A DNA stretch of 64,000 bases from Demequina sp. NBRC 110052 (GTDB taxonomy: Bacteria; Actinomycetota; Actinomycetes; Actinomycetales; Demequinaceae), in NCBI RefSeq assembly GCF_002090075.1, contig NZ_BBRI01000003.1:186001-250000 (forward strand), in the 5' to 3' direction. The position numbers were made by a program, and so were the translations under genes. Position 1 is the stretch's first letter, and every line of letters starts with the position of its first letter. Below, one piece after another: positions 25,142-33,305 of the stretch. The notes below the pieces were generated by a model. That model ran no database searches. It was not told the origin of the DNA and saw only the letters and a list, made by a program, of their open reading frames with translations.

Positions 25142-25724
25142 GGAACTCGCCTTCGGGTTCGCGGGCGCGGCGATCGCCGCACCGAACCTGGCGATGCGCG
25201 CGCTGACTTTCGGCGCCGTGCATCCCGTGGGCTCCCCCGAGCTCGACGCCGCCGACGCCGCGCTCGTGCTCGGCGCGCGCGTGTGGGAGGACGGCCGTCC
25301 GAGCAGGTTCCTGCGCGAGCGCGTAGAGACTGCGGCGACGTTGTATCACTCGGGGCTCGTGCCCACGCTGCTGATGTCAGGCGCGGGGAGCAACCGGGAG
25401 GGACTCGACGAGACCGCGTCGATGCGCCGCACCGCTCTCGAACTCGGTGTGCCCGAGTCGGCGATCATGCTCGACCCGCACGGAGTCAACACTTTCGCCT
25501 CGGCTTCGCACGCGTGCGAGGCCGATCTTGCGAGCGTGATCGTCTGCTCGCAGGAGTTCCACCTGCCGCGCGCGGTGTGGCTGTGCGGCCGCGCCGGGCT
25601 CGACGCGCAGGGTGCCTACCCTGCGATCTCGCTCAGGGAGCACACGGCGCTCGGCTACGCGCGTGAGACGGCCGCCTCGTGGAAGGCGCTGCTGGGCGAG
25701 GCGGGTGTGCTCGAGCGCTCCTGA
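25134..25724 (+). CDS. SanA/YdcF (DUF218) family protein, copy 1
   Basis: 196 residues, overlapping the previous gene by 8 nt. DUF218 signature: AADAALVLGARVWEDGRPSR, then SRFLRERVETAATLYHSG, LLMSGAGSNREG and IVCSQEFHLPRAVWLC. The N-terminus (LAFGFAGAAIAAPNLAMRAL) is a weak membrane anchor. SanA-like proteins influence envelope permeability and vancomycin sensitivity in enterobacteria, and ElyC/YdcF relatives act in envelope precursor metabolism; the reaction is not firmly known. A paralogue with the same core lies at 42749-43378. Confidence 0.88.
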   Translation: MRRELAFGFAGAAIAAPNLAMRALTFGAVHPVGSPELDAADAALVLGARVWEDGRPSRFLRERVETAATLYHSGLVPTLLMSGAGSNREGLDETASMRRTALELGVPESAIMLDPHGVNTFASASHACEADLASVIVCSQEFHLPRAVWLCGRAGLDAQGAYPAISLREHTALGYARETAASWKALLGEAGVLERS

Positions 25725-25739
25725 GCGGTGTGGAGTGAC

Positions 25740-26177
25740 TCAGGCCCGGTCGAGTCCGCTGTCGAGCACGCGGAGCAGCTCACGGAGCTGCTCGAGTTGG
25801 CCGTCGTCGAGCGCCGAGAGCTGCGTGCGCCGTGCCGATCGTGCGATGCCGGCGGCCTCCTCGGCGACCTCGTTTCCCTGATCGGTGAGGTACAGGCGCC
25901 GCACGCGGCGGTCGTCGGCGTCGAGTTCGCGGCGCACGAGGTCGCGCGCGACGAGTCGCTGAACCACTCCGGTGGCGACGGACGGCTGCACGCCGATCGC
26001 GTCCGCGAAGTCCGAGGTCGTGATGCCCGGCTCGACGTAGACGATAATGATTCCGCGGAACTGGTGGAGCGTGAGCCCCAGGCGTGCGACGGCGCCCACC
26101 TGGTTCGGCGACGAGCGGTGAAGGAAGCGCATGAACTCGGCCACCGTGGTGTCGAGCAGACTCTCGCGGTCCGTCAT
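25740..26177 (-). CDS. MarR-family regulator, copy A
   Basis: 145 residues from ATG 26177 (GAGGGCGAGG upstream). Winged helix: VARLGLTLHQFRGIIIVYVE, then recognition helix region IGVQPSVATGVVQRLVARDLV and wing RRELDADDRRVRRLYLTDQG. The C-terminal helix DGQLEQLRELLRVLD would form the dimer. It is clearly a paralogue of the MarR gene starting 47 nt upstream, with the block ATGVVQRL shared exactly. It reads into the 3' end of the SanA-like gene with a 15-nt gap. Ligand unknown; likely part of the control of the adjacent exporter. Confidence 0.9.
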   Translation of the reverse strand: MTDRESLLDTTVAEFMRFLHRSSPNQVGAVARLGLTLHQFRGIIIVYVEPGITTSDFADAIGVQPSVATGVVQRLVARDLVRRELDADDRRVRRLYLTDQGNEVAEEAAGIARSARRTQLSALDDGQLEQLRELLRVLDSGLDRA

Positions 26178-26223
26178 CAGCCTCGCCCTCTCATCGATTG
26201 CGCCCACTCTAGCGGCGGGATCG

Positions 26224-26685
26224 TCAATCTCCGGGTCGAATCGACGCGGCGATGGTCGCGAGCATGTCGGCCAGCTGTGCCAGCTGATCCTCACTCAGCA
26301 CATCGAGGTGGTCGACGAACTGCTGCTCTGCAGCGCCCGCGACGCTCTCCACGAACGCGGCGCCCTCGGGCGTGAGGGCGAGCCTGCGCACCCGGCCGTC
26401 GTGCGCGTCGGGCGTGCGAGCCAGCCATCCGCGCGCGGCGAGCCGCTGGACCACGCCGGTCGCGATGTTGGGCTTCATGCCGACTGCCTCGGCGACCTCC
26501 GCGGTGGGGCGACCCGGCACGGCGTGCACGTACAGCAACGTGTGCAGCTGCGCGACGGTAATGCCGCTGCTGAACAGCGACTCCGACTGCGGGCGCATCT
26601 GGGACATCACGAGCTCGCGCTGCAGCGCGGTGACGCGTGCGGTGAGCGCAGCCCTGGAGTCGTCCATAGAGCCGTAGCCTCCCAT
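26224..26685 (-). CDS. MarR-family regulator, copy B (local repressor of the exporter)
   Basis: 153 residues from ATG 26685, preceded by GGAGG; ATG 26667 is an alternative that also has GGGAGG in front. MarR fold: SGITVAQLHTLLYVHAVPG, recognition region VGMKPNIATGVVQRLAARGWL, wing RTPDAHDGRVRRLALTPEG and a dimer helix SEDQLAQLADMLATI. It is divergent from a DHA2 exporter with 105 bp between them; an inverted repeat lies in the spacer of the exporter's promoter. By analogy with MarR-exporter pairs it should repress both genes until a toxic ligand binds. Confidence 0.9.
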   Translation of the reverse strand: MGGYGSMDDSRAALTARVTALQRELVMSQMRPQSESLFSSGITVAQLHTLLYVHAVPGRPTAEVAEAVGMKPNIATGVVQRLAARGWLARTPDAHDGRVRRLALTPEGAAFVESVAGAAEQQFVDHLDVLSEDQLAQLADMLATIAASIRPGD

Positions 26686-26703
26686 GCCAGCACCGCCTCC
26701 GGG

Positions 26704-26732
26704 TTGTTGATTCGCCTCACACGAATTATATT
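26704..26732 (+). promoter_or_regulatory. exporter promoter with MarR-type operator and overlapping divergent -10
   Basis: Plus strand: TTGTTG (26704-26709), 17-bp spacer, TATATT (26727-26732). The spacer contains the inverted repeat ATTCG (26710-26714) / CGAAT (26722-26726), a fitting operator for a MarR dimer. Minus strand: a perfect TATAAT at 26730-26725 faces the regulator gene and overlaps the plus-strand -10 by four bases, so one site can fire in both directions and one bound repressor can shut both. Confidence 0.7.
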
Positions 26733-26790
26733 GGTGCACGCCCCGCAGACGTGGCCACCCCCTTCCCCGACGACCGACCCCGGAGGTCCC

Positions 26791-28455
26791 ATGTCAGCGT
26801 CCCCTGCCTCGCCCACTGACGCCACGCCGCGCGATGCCGCGCTCGATGACGCGCTCGCCGAGGGCATCAGCGCCGCCGTCTACCAGCGCCGCTGGGCGAT
26901 CCTCGCCACCCTGTGCCTGGGACTCATGACCGCGATGATCGCCAACATGAGCCTCAACCTCGCGCTGCCCGAGCTCGCGGTCGAGTTCTTCATGACGCAG
27001 CTGCAGCTCACCTGGGTGGTCGAGGCGTTCACCCTGGTCTTCGCCGCGCTGCTGTTCATCTCCGCCTCCATCGCGGACCGCTACGGCCGCAAGCGCGTCA
27101 TGCTCGTCGGGCTCGTCATCTTTGTGCTCGCGTCGCTGTACGCACCCTTCTTCGCCAGCACCGGCGGCGAGCTCATCGCCTCGCGCGCGCTCATGGGCAT
27201 CGGCGGCGCGCTCGTGATGCCGACGACGCTGTCACTCGTGAACGTCGTCTTCCCGTCCAAGGAGCGCCCGAAGGCGATCGCCATCTGGGCGGCCGTCTCC
27301 GGCGTCGGCATGATGATCGGCTCCGTGCTGACAGGCATCCTGCTGCACTTCTTCGACTGGCACTCGGCCTTCCTGCTAGGCGCCGTCTTCGGCGTGGTCG
27401 CGCTCGCCGTGACGTGGCTCATCGTGCCCGAGTCGGTGGATGAGAAGGCCACGCCCGTGGACTGGATCGGCGGACTGTTCATCACGCTCGCGCTGGCCGG
27501 CATCGTCTACACGATCATGGAGGCGCCGTCGCACGGCTTCGACGACACCCTCACGATCGTCGCCGCGGCCGTGGGCGCCGTTAGCCTCGCACTGTTCATC
27601 TGGTGGGAGCGCCGCGTCGCCGAGCCGATGCTCGACCTCACGCTGTTCGCTCGTTCGCGCTTCTCGCTCTCCGTCATCTCCGTCACGCTCACCTTCTTCG
27701 CGATGATGGGCGCCTTCTTCGGCATGACGCAGATCTTCCAGCTCGTCATGGGCTACGACGCGCTCACCACTGCCGTGGCCTTCATCCCGTCGATGCTGCC
27801 GATGATGTTCATCGGCCCGCTCATCCCCAAGTACTTGGAGCGCTTCGGCACCCGCTGGACGGTCATCCCCGGCCTGCTCATCATCGCGGGCGGGTTCCTG
27901 CTCATGACCACATGGCCCACGATCCCCTCGTACTGGGACTTCCTCCTCGCGATGTCGCTCGTGACGCTGGGCATGGCGATGGTCATGACCCCCGCGACCA
28001 ACATGCTGATGTCCTCGGTGCCGCGCAACCGCTCCGGCATGGGCTCCGCCATGAATGACACCACCCGCGAATTGGGCGCCTCGCTCGGCATCGCCGTGCT
28101 CGGCTCGCTCATCGCCAACCAGTACGCCGACAACATCGCCCCCACCGTCGCCGACCTGCCCGCCGAGGCTGCTGGCGCGGTGCAGGACTCCCTTGCCGGG
28201 GCCATCGCGGTCACCGACCAGCTCGCGCTGGCAGGGGGCGAGACGGCCGACGCGGCGGCACAGATCGCCTTCGCCGCTCAGACCGCGTTCATGGACGCCA
28301 ACCAGCACTCCATGCTGATCTCCGCGATCATCGCCATCGGCACGGCGCTGCTCATGCTCATCGCGCTGCCCCGCGGCGACAAGTCGCTCTCCGCCGAGCC
28401 CGGCACCGCGCCGGGCTTGGAGGAGGAACACGACGAGGCTGCCGTCGTCGACTAA
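26791..28455 (+). CDS. DHA2-family MFS drug exporter (14 TM)
   Basis: 554 residues from ATG 26791 behind CGGAGG. A hydrophilic 35-residue head precedes the first helix (ILATLCLGLMTAMIANMSLN). Motif A in the loop between helices 2 and 3 is ADRYGRKRVMLVG; helix 5 carries the exporter-type motif C region AAVSGVGMMIGSVLTGILLHF. About 14 hydrophobic segments place it with EmrB/QacA proton-coupled exporters. An acidic extension between the last helices (AVQDSLAGAIAVTDQLALAG) is typical of the family's extracytoplasmic loop. Regulated by the divergent MarR gene; substrate unknown. Confidence 0.93.
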   Translation: MSASPASPTDATPRDAALDDALAEGISAAVYQRRWAILATLCLGLMTAMIANMSLNLALPELAVEFFMTQLQLTWVVEAFTLVFAALLFISASIADRYGRKRVMLVGLVIFVLASLYAPFFASTGGELIASRALMGIGGALVMPTTLSLVNVVFPSKERPKAIAIWAAVSGVGMMIGSVLTGILLHFFDWHSAFLLGAVFGVVALAVTWLIVPESVDEKATPVDWIGGLFITLALAGIVYTIMEAPSHGFDDTLTIVAAAVGAVSLALFIWWERRVAEPMLDLTLFARSRFSLSVISVTLTFFAMMGAFFGMTQIFQLVMGYDALTTAVAFIPSMLPMMFIGPLIPKYLERFGTRWTVIPGLLIIAGGFLLMTTWPTIPSYWDFLLAMSLVTLGMAMVMTPATNMLMSSVPRNRSGMGSAMNDTTRELGASLGIAVLGSLIANQYADNIAPTVADLPAEAAGAVQDSLAGAIAVTDQLALAGGETADAAAQIAFAAQTAFMDANQHSMLISAIIAIGTALLMLIALPRGDKSLSAEPGTAPGLEEEHDEAAVVD

Positions 28456-28500
28456 GCCGGGCCACGGCGTCGGGCATGTGAGAACCTCGCCAGGCACGGC

Positions 28501-28506
28501 TAGGCT
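28501..28506 (+). promoter_or_regulatory. -10 box (leaderless) of maf
   Basis: TAGGCT ends 7 nt before the maf ATG; no Shine-Dalgarno in the 7-nt interval. Confidence 0.5.
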
Positions 28507-28513
28507 CGCGGCC

Positions 28514-29176
28514 ATGGCCGTGCCGCTCGTCCTCGCTTCCCAGTCCCCTGCCCGCCTGGCGACGCTCCGCTCCGCCGGAGTTGAGCCCCGCGTGATCGTC
28601 TCGCACGTGGATGAGGACGCAGTGCTCGCACGGGTGCGCGCCGACCACGCCGACGCCGGGCTCGGGGACCTCGCATTCGACGCCTCGGTGCTGGCCTTGG
28701 CTCGCGCCAAGGCGGAGGAGGTCGCGTCGTCTCACGACACGGGCGCGCTGGTGCTGGGCTGCGACTCGATGCTCGAGATCGACGGGCAGATCCTGGGCAA
28801 GCCGGGGGACGCGGCGACCGCACGCGAGCGCTGGCGGGCCATGCGCGGCCGCACCGGCGTGCTGCACACCGGCCACTGGCTCGTCGACGACCGTGAGAGT
28901 GGCTCCGGCGCGACGATCGGCGAGACCGCCTCGACTCTGGTGCGCTTCGCAGACCTGGGAGACGACGAGATCGATGCGTACGTGGCCACAGGCGAGCCGC
29001 TGAACGTCGCGGGTGCCTTCACCGTGGACTCGCTGGGTGGGCCGTACGTCGAGTCGATCGACGGAGACTTCCACGCCGTCGTGGGTGTGTCCCTGCCGCT
29101 GCTGCGTCACCTGCTGACCCCATGCGGCGTGCGCTTCCACGAGCTGTGGGAGCGCGATCAGGGCGCGAGTTTGTAG
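28514..29176 (+). CDS. maf: Maf-family nucleotide pyrophosphatase
   Basis: 220 residues from ATG 28514 (MAVPLVLASQSPARL). The LASQSPAR phosphate-binding motif opens the protein and GCDSMLEIDGQILGKP holds the catalytic Asp; ARERWRAMRGRTGVLHTGH follows. Maf/YhdE/YceF proteins hydrolyse non-canonical or specific NTPs (dTTP, UTP, m7GTP) to monophosphates and influence septation. In actinobacteria maf often stands next to acyl-CoA carboxylase genes, as here (the alpha subunit is downstream). Confidence 0.93.
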   Translation: MAVPLVLASQSPARLATLRSAGVEPRVIVSHVDEDAVLARVRADHADAGLGDLAFDASVLALARAKAEEVASSHDTGALVLGCDSMLEIDGQILGKPGDAATARERWRAMRGRTGVLHTGHWLVDDRESGSGATIGETASTLVRFADLGDDEIDAYVATGEPLNVAGAFTVDSLGGPYVESIDGDFHAVVGVSLPLLRHLLTPCGVRFHELWERDQGASL

Positions 29177-29334
29177 ATCGCCGACAACCTACGGCCCCGT
29201 ACGGTAAAGGCCAGCCAAAATCGTTGTCGGAATCCCACAACGCGTGGTGAGAGACCTTGGTCCCGCATCCAAACTTGCCCGGGGTACCCGGCACCGGCTA
29301 GGACTGCCGAGCCGCCGCACGCTAACGTGACTGC
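29177..29334. promoter_or_regulatory. 158-bp upstream region of carboxylase alpha gene
   Basis: Contains the inverted repeat CCGACAAC (29181-29188) / GTTGTCGG (29223-29230) enclosing GGCC-rich sequence, which could be the maf terminator or an operator. The leaderless -10 TAACGT lies at 29323-29328, 6 nt before GTG 29335. No biotin- or fatty-acid-type operator recognised. Confidence 0.45.
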
Positions 29335-31119
29335 GTGTCTGCCTTCTCCAGCGTCCTGATCGCCAACCGCGGCGAGATCGCGGTCCGCATCGTCCGCGCG
29401 TGCGCGGACGCCGGACTGAGGTCCATCGCCGTCTACGCCGACCCCGACCGCGACGCCCCGCACGTGTCCATGGCGGACGACGCGTACGCACTCGGCGGCG
29501 CGACCGCACGCCAGACCTATCTGGACATCGCCAAGATCATCGAGGTCGCCCAGCGCTCCGGCGCCGAGGCGGTGCACCCCGGCTACGGCTTCCTCGCAGA
29601 GAACTCGGACTTCGCCCGCGCAGTCATCGACGCAGGACTGATCTGGATCGGACCCTCCCCCGACGCGATCGACGCGCTGGGCGACAAGGTCTCGGCCCGC
29701 CACATCGCGCAGCGCGCAGGCGCACCGCTCGTGCCCGGCACCCCTGACCCCGTGGAGACGGCCGACGAGGTGGTCGCCTTCGCCGACGCGAATGGACTTC
29801 CGGTCGCCATCAAGGCGGCCTTCGGCGGTGGAGGACGCGGACTCAAGGTCGCCCGCACCCGCGAGGAGATCCCCGAACTGTTCGACTCCGCCACGCGCGA
29901 GGCCGTCGCAGCCTTCGGCCGCGGCGAGTGCTTCGTGGAACGCTTCCTCGACAAGCCCAGGCACGTCGAGACGCAGTGCCTCGCGGACGCACACGGCAAC
30001 GTCGTCGTCGTCTCGACGCGCGACTGCTCGCTCCAGCGCCGGCATCAGAAGCTCGTCGAGGAGGCCCCCGCGCCGTTCTTGACCGACGATCAGCGCGCGC
30101 GCCTCGTCGAATCGAGCCAGGCGATCCTGCGCGAGGCCAAGTACCTTGGCGCCGGCACGTGCGAGTTCCTCGTGGGCTCTGACGGCACCATCAGCTTCCT
30201 CGAGGTCAACACGCGCCTCCAGGTGGAGCACCCGGTGACCGAGGAGGTCACGGGCGTGGACCTGGTGCGCGAGCAGTTCCGCATCGCCGCGGGCGAGCCG
30301 ATCTCCGTGCTCGAGCCCGAGGTTCGCGGCCACTCGATCGAGTTCCGCATCAATGGCGAGGACCCGGCGGCAAACTTCATGCCCGCCCCCGGTCGGATCC
30401 ACCGGCTGCACTTCCCCTCGGGCCCCGGCGTCCGCGTGGACGCGGGAGTGCGTCAGGGCGACACCGTCTCCGGCAACTTCGACTCGATGATCGCCAAGGT
30501 CATCGTCACCGGCGCCACGCGCGAGCAGGCGCTGCAGCGTGCCCGCCGCGCGCTCGCCGAGATGAACGTCGAGGGCATCCCCACGGTGCTGCCCTTCCAC
30601 CGCGCAGTGCTCGGCTCCCCCGCCTACACGGCTGAGGACGGCACGTTCGGCGTGTACACGACGTGGATCGAGTCCGAGTTCGCCGAGACCGTCGCCTCGC
30701 TCGGCGGCGGCTCTACCGCCGCGAGCGACGAGGACGACGCCGCCACCGAGCGCGTGGTCGTCGAGGTGGGTGGCAAGCGCCTCGAGGTCGTCCTCCCCGC
30801 CTCCCTTGCACGGGCAGGCCGGGCTGCCGCGGCGTCGGGCGGGCCAGCCCGACGCTCGAGCCGGCGTGGCAACGGCGGTCCCGTCCGCACCACGAACGGC
30901 ACCACGCTCACCTCCCCCATGCAGGGCACGATCGTCAAGGTCGCCGTCGAGGACGGCGCGACCGTCGCCGAGGGAGACCTCGTGGTGGTCCTCGAGGCGA
31001 TGAAGATGGAGCAGCCGCTCATCGCGCACAAGGCAGGCGTCATCACGGGACTCGCCGCCGCCGTCGGTGCGGGCGTCTCGGCGGGCACAGTCATCTGCGA
31101 CATCGCCGACGCTTCGTAG
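29335..31119 (+). CDS. acyl-CoA carboxylase alpha subunit (biotin carboxylase + BCCP)
   Basis: 594 residues from GTG 29335. Biotin carboxylase domain first: [31 protein letters not shown], the ATP-grasp glycine loop [51 protein letters not shown] and VEHPVTEE with active-site Glu/Arg. A linker rich in Ala/Arg/Ser (residues ~500-520) leads to the biotinyl domain, where [11 protein letters not shown] carries the biotinylated Lys. Typical AccA3/PccA layout of actinobacteria. It pairs with the beta and epsilon subunits at 22345-24173 and is modified by the birA product. No Shine-Dalgarno; a -10 hexamer 6 nt upstream suggests a leaderless mRNA. Confidence 0.95.
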   Translation: MSAFSSVLIANRGEIAVRIVRACADAGLRSIAVYADPDRDAPHVSMADDAYALGGATARQTYLDIAKIIEVAQRSGAEAVHPGYGFLAENSDFARAVIDAGLIWIGPSPDAIDALGDKVSARHIAQRAGAPLVPGTPDPVETADEVVAFADANGLPVAIKAAFGGGGRGLKVARTREEIPELFDSATREAVAAFGRGECFVERFLDKPRHVETQCLADAHGNVVVVSTRDCSLQRRHQKLVEEAPAPFLTDDQRARLVESSQAILREAKYLGAGTCEFLVGSDGTISFLEVNTRLQVEHPVTEEVTGVDLVREQFRIAAGEPISVLEPEVRGHSIEFRINGEDPAANFMPAPGRIHRLHFPSGPGVRVDAGVRQGDTVSGNFDSMIAKVIVTGATREQALQRARRALAEMNVEGIPTVLPFHRAVLGSPAYTAEDGTFGVYTTWIESEFAETVASLGGGSTAASDEDDAATERVVVEVGGKRLEVVLPASLARAGRAAAASGGPARRSSRRGNGGPVRTTNGTTLTSPMQGTIVKVAVEDGATVAEGDLVVVLEAMKMEQPLIAHKAGVITGLAAAVGAGVSAGTVICDIADAS

Positions 31120-31190
31120 CCTCCCGACGTGGGTGCTCGGTCGCCGCGGGGTGACGGGGTGGTGTTTGTCACTTCCTGAACCGTCTTCCA

Positions 31191-31220
31191 TTGACGTGGT
31201 GAGGTTGCCGGGAATACGTT
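31191..31220 (+). promoter_or_regulatory. candidate promoter of the S/L array
   Basis: TTGACG (31191-31196) and TACGTT (31215-31220) with an 18-bp spacer; transcription would begin about 31227, 15 nt before the first GTG of S1. Confidence 0.5.
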
Positions 31221-31241
31221 GCGAGCACATTCGTCGGCTTT

Positions 31242-31864
31242 GTGCCGAAGAGCCAGTTCGCCGGGGGGCGCGTGGTGGGTGCTTTACAGGGGGTTTCTGC
31301 GTCGGTACTGCTGGCGCTGGTTGCGATGTTCGCGACGCCTGTCGCGGCGGCCGCGGCGGGTGAGAGTCCGCAGATCGTGTCGTTCTCGCCTGCGACTGCA
31401 CCGCACAAGGCGACGTCACTATAGAGCGCGAAACGATGAATCCTACGGGCGGCGACGTGCTCTTCGATTATGCGCTCGACTTCGACATGCCACCCAACGT
31501 CTTCAACGAGTCGATCACCTGGCACTCCACTACCGGGGCCGTGCCCGCATACATCGCACACCTCAGCAACAACGGATTCCACTCCGGCGATCCACTGGCA
31601 CAAGTCGACGACATCGGTGAACCCGTCGAACTCGACACCACCAACGGCCCTGACGACCAAGGCACGATGGCACTGCTCAATCTCGGCGAACTCGCCGTCG
31701 GACAATCCGTGGCATTCACGCTCTACATCGGCCTCGCGCCAAACAGTGAGACTGCCGAACTCGCCCTCCACGACATCGAACACGCCATCTCAGCACAAGC
31801 CACCAGCGGAGACACCATCGGACTGTTCGCCATCGGAACACCCACCTACCAACCCACACCGTAA
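31242..31864 (+). pseudogene. S1: secreted protein of unknown family, interrupted by a frameshift
   Basis: Two frames make one protein. From GTG 31242 the first frame gives a signal peptide (VSASVLLALVAMFATPVAAAAA) and the mature start GESPQIVSFSPATAPHK, then runs into a stop at 31422-31424. The second frame is open before 31436 and continues directly as GDVTIERETMNPTGGDVLFDYALDFDMPPNV, so restoring one base near 31403-31407 yields an uninterrupted ~207-residue secreted protein ending YQPTP. Mature part is acidic, Cys-free and beta-like (VGQSVAFTLYIGLAPN). I know no family for it. A copy lacking the 5' third follows at 32390. It may be decayed, phase-variable or a sequencing error. Confidence 0.6.
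31517..31861 (+). repeat. direct repeat, copy 1 (inside S1)
   Basis: 345 bp that align without a gap to 32396-32740 at a constant offset of 879 bp. I count 18 mismatches, about 95% identity, so the duplication is recent or kept homogeneous. Confidence 0.9.
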
Positions 31865-31880
31865 AAATGAGAGAGTCACC

Positions 31881-32351
31881 ATGAACACAGTCCAAGTCAG
31901 TTCGGCGGGTCACGGCAACTCCCGGTCATCTGGCGAGACGACCACGAAAGACTCAGCGGTTCCTGACATCACAGACAGCCCCCAAACCCCACGCAGGAAG
32001 CGCTTTCGCGGCCCAACTCAGACGCTCACCACGACCGCAGTCCTCACCATGCTGCTCAGCGGGTGCGTCTTCGCCATCGATCCGGCACACCCGACCGCCA
32101 CGTTCGTGAACGATACCGCCGAGTCGCTGACGTTCACGATCGAGTACGACGGCGAAACTCGCGAAGCAGTGCTACTCGTCGTGAGCCCATATTCCGAGCA
32201 GTTCACATCGATAGATGACTGCATTGGTGACAGGATCCGGGTCGAGAGCGAGGACGGCAAGGTCGTCGGCACGACAGATGGGCCGGCGTGCGCAGGTTGG
32301 CAGTTGACTGTCAGCGAAGACGGAACGCTTACCTACGAGGACAAGAGCTAG
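31881..32351 (+). CDS. L1: lipoprotein of unknown family with long N-terminal leader
   Basis: 156 residues, starting 16 nt after S1 with GAGAG as a ribosome-binding site. About 40 hydrophilic residues (Ser/Thr/Pro-rich, ending in the basic PRRKRFRG) precede the hydrophobic core TLTTTAVLTMLLSG and lipobox LLSGC, so the signal peptide is unusually late. The mature ~90 residues start CVFAIDPAHPTATFVND and contain FTIEYDG, IRVESEDGKVVG, two Cys (DDCIGD and PACAGW) likely to form a disulfide, and the end LTYEDKS. Homologues follow at 32760 and 33485. Small beta-sandwich-like surface lipoprotein; function unknown. Confidence 0.72.
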   Translation: MNTVQVSSAGHGNSRSSGETTTKDSAVPDITDSPQTPRRKRFRGPTQTLTTTAVLTMLLSGCVFAIDPAHPTATFVNDTAESLTFTIEYDGETREAVLLVVSPYSEQFTSIDDCIGDRIRVESEDGKVVGTTDGPACAGWQLTVSEDGTLTYEDKS

Positions 32352-32389
32352 GCCCCGTTCATGCGAGGCCACGAATGCGATCAAGCACG

Positions 32390-32749
32390 TCGACTACCTG
32401 GCACTCCACCACCGGAGCCGTGCCCGCATACATCGCACACCTCAGCAACAACGGATTCCACTCCGGCGATCCGCTGGCAGAGGTCGACGACATCGGTGAA
32501 CCCGTCGAACTCGACACCACTTGCGGCCCTGACGACCAAGGCACGATGGCACGACTCAACCTCGGCTCACTCGCCGTCGGACAATCCGTGGCATTCACGC
32601 TCTACATCGGCCTCGCGCCAAACGGTGAGACTGCCGAACTCGCCCTCCACGACATCGAACACGTCGTCTCAGCACAAGCCACCAGCGGCGACACCATCGG
32701 ACTGTTCGCCATCGGAACACCCACCTACCAGCCCACACCGTCCAACTGA
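32390..32749 (+). pseudogene. S2: 5'-truncated copy of the secreted protein gene
   Basis: From about 32390 the sequence matches the last two thirds of S1 (TWHSTTGAVPAYIAHLSN through TYQPTP) but the promoter, signal peptide and first ~75 mature residues are absent; the sequence before the junction is the tail of L1 and a ~38-bp linker. A longer open frame reaches back into L1 in another register and encodes no plausible start. The remaining frame is intact and contains one Cys not in S1 (TTCGPDD). Probably a duplication remnant that still lies directly before L2. Confidence 0.7.
32396..32740 (+). repeat. direct repeat, copy 2 (inside S2)
   Basis: Partner of 31517-31861, ungapped, about 95% identical. 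The left junction falls inside the codons for ITWHST, where the flanking TCGA(T/C) trinucleotide context is still similar. Confidence 0.9.
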
Positions 32750-32759
32750 AGGAGGCGGG

Positions 32760-33245
32760 ATGCATCAGCCCGAGCCAGAGATATCGGCCATGCCTGGGAC
32801 CGGACGTCAGCACAGTGCACTACGAGACCGACCGGCGCGGCCAGACACCGGCGACGCACTGCGCAACACCATGCGAACCACCACGACCCGCCCATCACAG
32901 CGCCGGCTCATCCACACACTGACAACCGCAGCGATCACCGCACTCACTCTCACCGGCTGCGTCTTCGCCATCGACCCCCCGCACCCCACTGTCGAATTCT
33001 TCAACGATTCCAATCAGACAGTGATCTTCACGGTCGAGTACAACGACGGAGGCCCAGACGCCAAAGCTGTGGTCGTCGAGCCGCACTTGGTGGGCTCCTC
33101 CTCGGTAGACGTGTGCACCGGTCAGAGCATCCGCGTGGAAACCGAGACCGGCGAGGTCCTGGGGCGGACAACCGAACCTGCCTGCCCGAACTGGCTACTG
33201 ACGGTCCACGAAGACGGAACGCTCACGTACGAGGACAAGAGTTAG
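32760..33245 (+). CDS. L2: lipoprotein paralogue with long leader
   Basis: 161 residues from ATG 32760, fixed by a strong AAGGAGG 4 nt upstream, which shows that the long hydrophilic leader is real and not a start-site error. Leader: MHQPEPEISAMPG through TTTTRPSQRR, then core TLTTAAITALT and lipobox LTGC. Mature part CVFAIDPPHPTVEFFND, FTVEYND, IRVETETGEVLG, two Cys in VCTGQ and ACPNW, and the same C-terminal LTYEDKS as L1. Spaced 11 nt after the truncated S2. Same unknown family as L1; mature identity looks around 55-60% by eye. Confidence 0.8.
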   Translation: MHQPEPEISAMPGTGRQHSALRDRPARPDTGDALRNTMRTTTTRPSQRRLIHTLTTAAITALTLTGCVFAIDPPHPTVEFFNDSNQTVIFTVEYNDGGPDAKAVVVEPHLVGSSSVDVCTGQSIRVETETGEVLGRTTEPACPNWLLTVHEDGTLTYEDKS

Positions 33246-33305
33246 GTGCCATGCGCGCGAGACCGTGAACACAATCAGTCACGTCGACCAACTGACATGG
33301 CCACC

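Noticed and set aside
31169-31783. Minus-strand 204-codon frame opposite S1
   Set aside because: No ribosome-binding site or motif, and the duplicated plus-strand sequence keeps coding-type differences.
32288-32395. In-frame 5' extension of S2 into L1
   Set aside because: The stretch is L1 coding sequence read in another register plus linker; no signal peptide and no start context.
32390-32749. Mobile element as cause of the S/L duplication
   Set aside because: No terminal inverted repeats, target duplications or transposase; unequal recombination between homologous stretches explains it.
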